Positions 37,648-44,847 of a DNA stretch of 64,000 bases are shown here, piece by piece. The stretch is from Bradyrhizobium oropedii. GTDB taxonomy: Bacteria; Pseudomonadota; Alphaproteobacteria; Rhizobiales; Xanthobacteraceae. Position 1 is the stretch's first letter. Each line of letters opens with the position of its first letter. The DNA is taken from contig NZ_JACMYO010000015.1 of the NCBI RefSeq assembly GCF_020889685.1, forward strand, positions 1-64,000. The letters are read 5' to 3'. Position numbers and translations under genes: made by a program. The notes below the pieces were generated by a model. The model was not told the origin of the DNA. It made no database searches and saw nothing but the letters and a program-made list of their open reading frames with translations.

Positions 37648-38846
37648 TCAAAGCGGCACACGCAAGGCGTCGTAGGTGAACAACCAGTCATAGCGCTCGC
37701 GCACGCGCTCCGGCTGCCATTCGCGCGCGACATAGGCGTCGGCGCCTTCGGCGTCGGCGAGCGCCGGATTGTGGAAGCGCCGGGCATTCTCGGCCGACTT
37801 CGTCACGATCGTATTCGTCCGCGTCAGCCGCGCGGCCTGATAGCGCCGCAGCGCCTCTTCGGGCGGAAAGCCTTCAAGGCAGCGCGCCAGCACCATGCCG
37901 TCCTCGATCGCCATGTTGGCGCCCTGCGCCAGGAACGGCAGCGTCGGATGCGCGGCGTCGCCGAGCACGCAGGCGCGCCCGACGACGAAGCGATCGAGCG
38001 GGTCGCGGCCCAGCAGCGCCCATTTATAGGGAATGTCGAGGCTATCGATGATGGTGTGGATCTCCGGATTCCATCCGGCGAAGGCGCCGCTGCACGCTTC
38101 TCGCGTGCCGCGTTCGGTCCACGACTCGACCGACCAGCTCTCGCCCTCGAAGATGCCGACGAAATTCAACAGCTCGCCACGGCGAACCGGATAGGTGATG
38201 ACGTGGCCGCCGGGGCCGACCCAGTTGGTGCCGACGTCGCGCCTGAGACTGCCGGTAGCCGTTCCATCGGCACCAGGCCGCGCCAGGCCGCGACGCCCGC
38301 GAAGAACGGCTTCGTGTCGCCGCCGATCTGCCGGCGAATTTCAGAGTGCACGCCGTCGGCACCGACCACGATGTCGCCGCGGTGTCGCTCGCCATTGGCC
38401 AGCCGAAGCCAGATGCCGTCGGCGTCCTGATCAAAGCCGGCGCAGCGGCTGTCGAGATGGAGCCGCCCGGGGGCGCGCGCATTGAACGCGTCGACCAGCA
38501 CGCGGTGAAAGTCGCCGCGATGCACCATCCAGTAGGGCGCGCCATAGATCGCGCGCGACGAGGCGCCGAGGTCGAACAGCTTCCAGGTCCGCCCGGTGCT
38601 GAACAGCCTGATCTCCTTGCCCGATGGCTCGCAGGCAATCGTCTGCATCTGCTGGTCGAGACCGAGCGCGATGAGGACGCTTGTGCCGTTGGCGCTGAGC
38701 TGGACACCGGCACCGAGCTCGTGCAACTCGGACGCCTGCTCGAAGATATCGACCTCGATGCCCCGTTGCAGCAGCGACAACGCCGCGACGAGGCCGCCGA
38801 TCCCGGCGCCGGCAATCAGGACTCTTGGCTTGTGCTGTGAGTTCAC
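37648..38846 (-). pseudogene. FAD-dependent aromatic monooxygenase, with a -1 frameshift
   Basis: The first frame (GTG start at 38846) has the FAD motif RVLIAGAGIGGLVAALSLLQ and [12 protein letters not shown]. It breaks at about 38252-38255. The family sequence continues one frame over ([16 protein letters not shown], then [40 protein letters not shown], the GD motif) to 37648. One extra G in the CCGGCAG run restores about 399 residues. It resembles salicylate/3-hydroxybenzoate-type hydroxylases that add one oxygen to an aromatic ring. It is the last gene of the dioxygenase operon. Confidence 0.82.
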
Positions 38847-38861
38847 GCGATATGCCCGCCG

Positions 38862-39257
38862 CTATCTGCGCGTGATCAGGAAGTCGTCGGTGAACTCCCC
38901 GCGCGACACTTTCACCGGGATCTCGCCCTCGCTGCCGATCTCGACGATTTCCGAGCCGGACTTGTTATTCTCTGATGTCAGCAGCTCGATGCGCGCGGCG
39001 ATCCGTTCCGCCTGCCAGTCCGTCAGCTTCCAGGCAAACCGCCCGCCGAGATCGCGCATGCCGAATTCGTCGTCGGCGGATGTCAGCACCAGCTCGTCGC
39101 GCGAAACGGTGCCGGGAATCCGCTCCACCACGGCGATCGTTTGCGGGTTCTCGGCAAAGTGCCGCAGCAGCTTGGCCAGCGCGGCGAGATCGGCGGCTTC
39201 GCCGAGGAACAAAAACAGCGGATGGAAATCGCTCGGCATGTACTCAAATCGCAGCAT
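38862..39257 (-). CDS. Uncharacterised protein in the dioxygenase operon
   Basis: 131 residues. Starting at MLRFEYMPSDFHPLFLFLGE, it has a helical N-terminal half (ADLAALAKLLRHFAENPQTI) and a beta-rich second half (DEFGMRDLGGRFAWKLTDWQ). No signal peptide, metal cluster or nucleotide motif is visible, so it is not a ferredoxin or reductase. The ATG at 39257 is used. It lies between the 64-residue gene and the FAD monooxygenase with short gaps, which points to a job in the same aromatic pathway. Confidence 0.62.
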   Translation of the reverse strand: MLRFEYMPSDFHPLFLFLGEAADLAALAKLLRHFAENPQTIAVVERIPGTVSRDELVLTSADDEFGMRDLGGRFAWKLTDWQAERIAARIELLTSENNKSGSEIVEIGSEGEIPVKVSRGEFTDDFLITRR

Positions 39258-39280
39258 GATCGTTGGTCCGTTGGCCGGAA

Positions 39281-39475
39281 CTATTCGCTGAGCACCTTGA
39301 TGACGTCCTGCGCATGGCACAGTTCCACGGTGCCGACGTCACCGGGTCGGGCAGGGCACTCCAGATAGCGCACCTGCAGCCACTGGCCGTCGTCCATGTT
39401 CTCCACCACCTCGGCCACGACGCCGGCTTCCAGCTTCAGCCGTGTGCCTACCTTGATCGCCATCACGTCAATCAT
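39281..39475 (-). CDS. Uncharacterised small protein in the dioxygenase operon
   Basis: 64 residues, predicted mostly beta: MAIKVGTRLKLEAGVVAEVV, then DDGQWLQVRYLECPARPGDV, like a small barrel or SH3-like fold. It has two cysteines only, too few for a [2Fe-2S] ferredoxin. No family is recognised. It lies 15 bp after the dioxygenase beta gene. Confidence 0.6.
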   Translation of the reverse strand: MIDVMAIKVGTRLKLEAGVVAEVVENMDDGQWLQVRYLECPARPGDVGTVELCHAQDVIKVLSE

Positions 39476-39490
39476 CGCACCACACCTTGC

Positions 39491-40081
39491 TCAGAAGAAC
39501 GTGGTAAGATTTTTGGCCAGCAGGATATTCTGTTCAAGCAATATCTCGCGCCGCGCGATCTTCCAGCCAGTGTCGGTCAGGCGCAGCGTGTCGTTGCGGC
39601 GGCCGACAAAGATGTAGGTCTCGTACTCGACGCGGTTTTGGTAGACGAGGAAGCGACTGGTGACATCGAGCTCGCGCGCTGTGCCGATATCCGGCCGTGC
39701 CTCCTTGATCTGAACATTGCTGACCATGTGCGTGATCCGCGAAAGGGGCTCCTCTGCGTAATGCACGCCGGTCAGGATCTGCTCGACCCGCTTGGTCAGC
39801 GTCCACTTGTCCTCGTCGAACCAGCTGATGCCTTCGCCGCGCTTGGTGTTCTCGCGTGCGACCTGCTGGCCGAACTTCACATTGCGCCGGATCGGCATGA
39901 AATAGCTGACGTCCTCGGTGAGCAGCTCAAGCCAGTCGCGGAAGCGCCGGTCGTCGAGCAGGTCGGCCTCGTGGTAGTAGAAATCCTCGACATCGGCCTT
40001 GAGCCGGTAATAGGCCGCCGATCGTTCGATCGCGGCGTTCGTCGCCGACTGTCTGTCCTGATCCCCAACGGTCGTCGTCAT
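39491..40081 (-). CDS. Aromatic-ring-hydroxylating dioxygenase, beta subunit
   Basis: 196 residues. The fold signature is VEDFYYHEADLLDDRRFRDW followed by LELLTEDVSYFMPIRRN, and HMVSNVQIKEARPDIG with LVYQNRVEYETYIFVGRRND completes the small subunit of Rieske dioxygenases (SnoaL-like cone). It forms an (alpha-beta)3 complex with the alpha subunit. The ATG at 40081 has AAGGAGA upstream; an earlier ATG is not used by the family. Confidence 0.92.
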   Translation of the reverse strand: MTTTVGDQDRQSATNAAIERSAAYYRLKADVEDFYYHEADLLDDRRFRDWLELLTEDVSYFMPIRRNVKFGQQVARENTKRGEGISWFDEDKWTLTKRVEQILTGVHYAEEPLSRITHMVSNVQIKEARPDIGTARELDVTSRFLVYQNRVEYETYIFVGRRNDTLRLTDTGWKIARREILLEQNILLAKNLTTFF

Positions 40082-40112
40082 CTCTATCTCCTTAATCAGG
40101 CATCTCGGGTTG

Positions 40113-40919
40113 TCAGAGCGCCGGCTTGGGCGGGATCGGCCCGCCCTGCTGGGCGAAGCAGCCGACATCGATCACGGTGCCGGACAGCGTTTCCGCTTCC
40201 GGCGACAGCAGGAAGGCCACGACGTTGGCGATGTCGTCGCCGCTAGCGACGCGCCCCGCGGCGGTGCCGGGCGCGCTATTGCCGAGGCGCGCCGCATCGC
40301 CGCCGACACGGCCGAGGCTCATGCCGCTGACGATGCCGCCGCCACCGGGGATCACGGTGTTGACGCGAATGCGCTGGTGGAAGAAGTCGTAGGCCATCGC
40401 CGCGCTGAGCGCGACAACGCCGCCCTTGCTCGCGCTGTAGACCGCCATGTTCGGCTTGCCCCAGCCGGCGCCGGAGCCGATGTTGACGATCGACCCGCCG
40501 CCTTGCGCGATCATGTGCGGGATCGCGGCGCGGCTGGTCAGATACGGCCCCTTCAGGTTGACGGCGATGATGCGATCGAACAGCGTCTCGTCGGTGTCGA
40601 GCACGGTGCCGAGCGGGCCGATCGCGGCATTGTTGACGACGCCGTCGATGCGGCCGAATCGCGCCACGGCGTGCGCGACCACCCGCGCAACGTCGCTCGC
40701 TTTCGACACGTCGGCTTCCACCAGTTCGGCCGAGAGGCCTTCGCGCTCGAGCTCATCGCGCAGGGCCGGAATGGCGTGCTGCGCGATGCTCGAGACCTGC
40801 GGCGCCTCGAGACCGAATGCCACCACGGCATGGCCGCGCCGCGCGAGCCCGAGCGTGATCGCGCGGCCGATGCCGAAGGTGCCCCCGCTGACGAGGACCG
40901 TTTTTTGGGTTGCGCTCAT
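40113..40919 (-). CDS. SDR-family dehydrogenase
   Basis: 268 residues. VLVSGGTFGIGRAITLGLAR is the NAD(P)-binding TGxxxGxG-like motif, VVNNAAIGPLGTV the NNAG-like motif, and YSASKGGVVAL carries the catalytic YxxxK. It lies between the dioxygenase alpha and beta genes, so it most likely oxidises the cis-dihydrodiol product. Its start overlaps the alpha gene stop (ATGA). The C-terminal ~10 residues are Pro-rich. Confidence 0.9.
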   Translation of the reverse strand: MSATQKTVLVSGGTFGIGRAITLGLARRGHAVVAFGLEAPQVSSIAQHAIPALRDELEREGLSAELVEADVSKASDVARVVAHAVARFGRIDGVVNNAAIGPLGTVLDTDETLFDRIIAVNLKGPYLTSRAAIPHMIAQGGGSIVNIGSGAGWGKPNMAVYSASKGGVVALSAAMAYDFFHQRIRVNTVIPGGGGIVSGMSLGRVGGDAARLGNSAPGTAAGRVASGDDIANVVAFLLSPEAETLSGTVIDVGCFAQQGGPIPPKPAL

Positions 40920-42265
40920 TCTGCGGCCTGCCTGTTGCCTGCGGGCGATCCGAGCAGCTCGTGCCAGTCGCCGCCCTGCATGTAGGTGGTCCAGCGGCGG
41001 TAGAAGCCGCGTGCGATCTGCTCGGTGACTTGCTTGGAGACATCGCCGCCGAGCGGATGGTCGGTCACGTAGGCGCCCATCGACTGCTGATAGTTGAAGG
41101 GGTAGCGCCGCGCGACCGTGCCGGTGCTCGCCGCGGTCGCATAAAGCCAGTTCTCCATGTCGTCCTGCTCGGTCATGCCGGCCGGGCCGGAGTAGCGCAT
41201 GTAGTAGCGGCGCAGATATTCCTTGGCTTCCTTCGGCGCGTCCTTGTCGACCAGGAAGAAGCGCCAGCCTTCGGTCGAGGTCGGGCTGTGCGGATGCCAG
41301 GCGCAAAGTCCGCGCGGCTGGCGGCCGTGATAGGACGTGTTCGGGAAGATCGTTCCGACGAACGGCAGCAGCCGCGCGCCTTCGCCGAGCCGTCGCTTGC
41401 GCTCCTCGAAGCAGTGCCGGAAGTATTTTTCGAGGATTGGGTTGTCGAGGAAAGACTCGGTATATTCGTTGGCCTCCGGCTGGATCGCGCTGTGCACGCC
41501 ATGGCCTGCCGGAAAGCTGATCCAGACGTGCTCGGCCTTCTCGAGCTCGTCGTCGCGGCGGCCCTTCTTGCCGGCGGCAGCGCTCGGGCCGATGCCGATC
41601 AAGTCGACCGAGCGGTGACTCGGGTTGTGATAGGTGTCGCCCAGGAAATTCTCGGCGGCGAATTTCCAGTTGGCGGGGAACACCCATTTGTGGACACCGA
41701 TCACCTCGGAGCCGCCCTCGCGACCGTCGCGGCAGTCGAGCGCCTGGTCGAGATGGATCTTGGCGTCGCCGAGATAGGTGAGGAAGTCGGGCGCGTCCTT
41801 GTCCCAGGTCGCCCAGATCGAGCCCTTGTAATTGCAGAGCTTGGCGACCGAGACCAGCGAGTTGGCCTCGCGGTCGAGCACGCCGTCATACAGCGTCCGA
41901 TGCAGCGGAACGCCCTGCAGCTTGCCGTCGGTGGTGTAGGTCCAACTGTGATAGGGGCAGGTGAACAGCGACGTGTTGCCTTGCTCGTAGCGGCACACCT
42001 TCATGCCGCGATGCCGGCACGAATTGAGGAAGACGTGGATCTCGCCCTTCTTGTCGCGGCAGAGGATCACGGATTCCTCGCCCATCCGCGAGGTGTAGAA
42101 GTCGCCGGGATTGGGCACCAGGCTTTCGTGACCGACCAGCAGCCACGCGCGGGTAAAGACCTTGTCGAGTTCCTGCCGGTAGATATCGGCATCGACGAAG
42201 ATCTCGCGGCTGATGAAACCACCCTTGACGTCAACAAGCTGATCGAAATCATTGCGAAGCGGCAT
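40916..42265 (-). CDS. Aromatic-ring-hydroxylating dioxygenase, alpha subunit
   Basis: 449 residues. The Rieske centre ligands are in NSCRHRGMKVCR (C83, H85) and TCPYHSWTYTTDG (C103, H106), i.e. CxH-x17-CxxH. The mononuclear iron site is GDTYHNPSHRSVDLIG with two histidines. It uses electrons from a reductase and ferredoxin to add O2 to an aromatic ring. No ferredoxin or reductase gene is visible nearby. The substrate could be a benzoate-type acid, but that is inferred from the operon only. Confidence 0.94.
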   Translation of the reverse strand: MPLRNDFDQLVDVKGGFISREIFVDADIYRQELDKVFTRAWLLVGHESLVPNPGDFYTSRMGEESVILCRDKKGEIHVFLNSCRHRGMKVCRYEQGNTSLFTCPYHSWTYTTDGKLQGVPLHRTLYDGVLDREANSLVSVAKLCNYKGSIWATWDKDAPDFLTYLGDAKIHLDQALDCRDGREGGSEVIGVHKWVFPANWKFAAENFLGDTYHNPSHRSVDLIGIGPSAAAGKKGRRDDELEKAEHVWISFPAGHGVHSAIQPEANEYTESFLDNPILEKYFRHCFEERKRRLGEGARLLPFVGTIFPNTSYHGRQPRGLCAWHPHSPTSTEGWRFFLVDKDAPKEAKEYLRRYYMRYSGPAGMTEQDDMENWLYATAASTGTVARRYPFNYQQSMGAYVTDHPLGGDVSKQVTEQIARGFYRRWTTYMQGGDWHELLGSPAGNRQAAE

Positions 42266-42322
42266 CGGCTCCTCCTTGTTCTTCCCTGCGCGACCGTGCG
42301 TCGCGGTGAATGATGGTCCGTC

Positions 42323-43573
42323 CTATTTGTCGAGCTTGCAGCCGCCCGTCCCCTCGGGGCGGAACGCCTTGTCGCCGGGGATCACCGCGATCTTCTGGTA
42401 GTAGTCCCAGGGATATTTGCTCTCCTCCGGCTTCTTCACGCGGTAGAGCGAGAGATCGTAGACGACGCGGCCGTCTTTCCGGATGTGCGCGGGGCGGCCG
42501 AAGAAATCGACCGGCAACTTGCGCATTTCGGCATTGACGGCCTTCGCCTCGTCGCTGCCGCCGGCCTCGATCGCTTTCAGATAATGCCGCACGGCGGCGT
42601 AGGTCGCGGCCTGCAATTTGGTCGGCTCGCGCTTCTCGATCTCGATGAAGCGCTTGGCGAAGGTGCGGGTGCCGTCGTCGTCATCCCAATAATATTGGGA
42701 CGCGATGTACATGCCCTGCGCGTCGCGCAGGCCGATCGAATGAACGTCGGAGATGAAGGTCAGCATGCCGACGATGGTCTGCCCGCCCTGTTGCAGGCCG
42801 AATTCGTGGGTCTGCTTCACGGCATTGACGGTGTCGGCGCCGGTGCCGGCCAGCGCCACCACCTTGGCGCCGGAGTTTTGGGCGGCCAGCAGGAAGGACG
42901 AGAAGTCGGTGGTGTTGAAGGGATAGCGCACCGCGCCGATCACCTTGCCACCATTATCGGTCACCGCACGCGAGGCGTCCTTCACCATCGCCGTGCCGAA
43001 CGAATAGTCGACCGCGACAAAGAACCATTCCTTGCCGACGCGGCGGCTCAGCTCACCGACCAGGCCGGCCGATAGTGCGTAGGTGTCGTCTGCCCAATGC
43101 GTGATGACGGGCGAGCATTTGTCGCCGGTAAGGTCTGACGTCGCCGCGCCCGAGACCAGCGCGGTCCGGTTGCTCTGTGTCGCGAGCCCGGCGACGGCAA
43201 GACCCACTGAGCTCACCGCAAGGTCGGTCACCGCGTCGACATGGTCGACGTCAAACCATTGCCGCGCGATCCCGACCGCGACGTCGGGCTTGTTCTGATG
43301 GTCGGCTGAGATGATCTCGATCGGCTTGCCCAGCACCTTGTTGTGAAAATCTTCGGCGGCAAGCTTGGCGGCGGTCACCGAGCCCGGCCCGCCGAGATCG
43401 CGGCCGCTGCCGTAATCGCCGAGGACCGCAATCCGCACCACGCCGTCCGAAATGCCCGAGCCGTCGGGCGCAGCGTGCACCAGCGGCGTCGAGAGCATCA
43501 CCGCGGCGATCGTGGCGGTGGTCCATCTGCGCGAGGCGTCTGTCTGAAGCAAATCCAATCCTCCCGTCGCCAT
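42323..43573 (-). CDS. Periplasmic ligand-binding protein (Liv-type ABC) for the aromatic operon
   Basis: 416 residues. A signal peptide (TTATIAAVMLSTPLVHAA) precedes the peripla_BP_6 fold (VVRIAVLGDYGSGRDLGGPG, then LGKPIEIISADHQNKPDVAV). Start choice: the ATG at 43573 has no Shine-Dalgarno. A TTG at 43552, six bases after GGGAGGA (codons 4-5 of the long form), may be the real start. It has no permease or ATPase genes beside it, so it must share those of another system. It is the first gene of the minus-strand operon. Confidence 0.86.
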   Translation of the reverse strand: MATGGLDLLQTDASRRWTTATIAAVMLSTPLVHAAPDGSGISDGVVRIAVLGDYGSGRDLGGPGSVTAAKLAAEDFHNKVLGKPIEIISADHQNKPDVAVGIARQWFDVDHVDAVTDLAVSSVGLAVAGLATQSNRTALVSGAATSDLTGDKCSPVITHWADDTYALSAGLVGELSRRVGKEWFFVAVDYSFGTAMVKDASRAVTDNGGKVIGAVRYPFNTTDFSSFLLAAQNSGAKVVALAGTGADTVNAVKQTHEFGLQQGGQTIVGMLTFISDVHSIGLRDAQGMYIASQYYWDDDDGTRTFAKRFIEIEKREPTKLQAATYAAVRHYLKAIEAGGSDEAKAVNAEMRKLPVDFFGRPAHIRKDGRVVYDLSLYRVKKPEESKYPWDYYQKIAVIPGDKAFRPEGTGGCKLDK

Positions 43574-43577
43574 TATG

Positions 43578-43640
43578 TGTCCATCTGGTGGACATCATTC
43601 TCATAATATGAGATAGTATCCGGGCGGGCCGATTGGTCAA
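43578..43640 (-). promoter_or_regulatory. Aromatic operon promoter and two palindromic operators
   Basis: On the minus strand TTGACC (43640-43635), 16 bp, TACTAT (43618-43613) gives a start near 43606. CTCAT-AAT-ATGAG (43600-43612) covers that start, and TGTCCA-TCTGG-TGGACA (43578-43594) lies just downstream. Both are perfect palindromes. They sit between this operon and the divergent IclR gene, so they are good candidates for IclR-controlled repression. Confidence 0.75.
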
Positions 43641-43686
43641 GCGCGCTGGATGCAGCGCGCCCTGCCGAATTTGCGGATGTGGACGG

Positions 43687-44496
43687 ATGGCGAAGAAGCC
43701 GAAGGCGGAAACTCAGGACGCCGAGCAGGGGGCGTCTGGTGTGCGGGCGGTCGATCGCGCGATCGCGATCCTGCAATGCTTCACGCCGGATCAGCCGGCG
43801 ATGAGCGTGATCGAGATTCAGAAGCGTGTCGGGCTGAGCCGGCCGACGCTCTATCGTCTGCTGCAGACTCTGTCGCAGCGCGACCTGATCCAGGCCGAAG
43901 GCGACCCGCAGCGCTTTCGGCTGTCGCATGGCGTGATGAAGCTGTCCCATGTCTGGCTGAAGGGACTGGAAATCGTCGCGGTCGCGCGCCCGATCGTCGA
44001 AGGCCTGCGCGAGGCGACCGGCGAAACTGCCGCATTGTTCCGCGAGCAGGACGATCGCGGCATCTGCATCCTCGAATGCGAGAGCCGTCATGTGCTCTCG
44101 ATCAGCCGCGGTGTCGGCCACAGCCTGAGCCTGACCCAGGGATCGTCCTGCAAGGCGATGTTGGCGTTCATGGATCCGGCGCGACAGGCCGCACTTATCT
44201 CAGCTACCGTACCGAGCACCGAGCGCGCGCGGATCGAGGAAGCCCTGACCTTTGCACGGCACAACGGCTATGCGACCAGTCACAGCGAGATCTTCGCCGG
44301 CGCGGCCGCGGTCTCCGCGCCGTGTTTCGATCATCGCGGCAATGTCGTCGGTTCGGTTGGTCTCTACGGGCCGACCGCGCGCATCGATGAGCAGAAGCTG
44401 TTGGAATATTCCGGGCTGGTGCGCGAGGCGGGCCGGCAAATTTCAGTCTTGCTGGGATTTCAGGGCACCGAGCCGGCCGTTGCGGGACCCGTGTGA
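43687..44496 (+). CDS. IclR-family transcriptional regulator
   Basis: 269 residues. The N-terminal winged HTH (RAVDRAIAILQCFTPDQPAM then IEIQKRVGLSRPTLYRLLQT) is followed by the IclR effector domain (ETAALFREQDDRGICILECE, FDHRGNVVGSVGLYGP). The ATG at 43687 is the start; upstream in-frame sequence is the operator region. It is divergent from the dioxygenase operon and most likely represses or activates it in response to an aromatic ligand. Confidence 0.92.
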   Translation: MAKKPKAETQDAEQGASGVRAVDRAIAILQCFTPDQPAMSVIEIQKRVGLSRPTLYRLLQTLSQRDLIQAEGDPQRFRLSHGVMKLSHVWLKGLEIVAVARPIVEGLREATGETAALFREQDDRGICILECESRHVLSISRGVGHSLSLTQGSSCKAMLAFMDPARQAALISATVPSTERARIEEALTFARHNGYATSHSEIFAGAAAVSAPCFDHRGNVVGSVGLYGPTARIDEQKLLEYSGLVREAGRQISVLLGFQGTEPAVAGPV

Positions 44497-44847
44497 ACTG
44501 ACGGGCACGGGCGATGCCCAGCTGGCGCGGGCGAAGCTCTGTTGGGAACCCGGACGATCGAAGGCCGGTCCGGTGCAGGAACCCCGGTGCGGCTGTCGGG
44601 CGCCTGCCGCAATCCCGGGGCGGTGGGTGACGCATCAGGCAGACATTAAGGAATCTTCACGATAATGCGGCTTCTTTCACAGTCGGCAGTGTCCGGTAAG
44701 ATCGACACATGCCCCGAATTCGGTCACAACTAACGCGATAGTAACGCATTTTATTGCCGGATTTGTCTCGATAGGACGCAGGCAACCTCGTCCAAGACCG
44801 GCTTGGTCGACGGCAACCAGATCGCGTCAAGACTTACGAAGGCTTCC
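44497..44847 (+). other. Non-coding gap between IclR and the protease gene
   Basis: 351 bp with no gene. It holds a long stem (next entry) after the IclR stop and, further on, weak promoter-like boxes (TTTCAC at 44675, TAAGAT at 44697, 16 bp apart). GAAGG nine bases before 44848 is the protease Shine-Dalgarno. Nothing else is recognisable. Confidence 0.6.
44582..44620 (+). terminator. Hairpin after the IclR gene
   Basis: CCCCGG-TGCGGC (44582-44593) pairs with GCCGCA (44606-44611) and, after a 3-base bulge, CCGGGG (44615-44620). It is a 12-bp stem 85 bp after the IclR stop, without a T-run. Confidence 0.5.
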
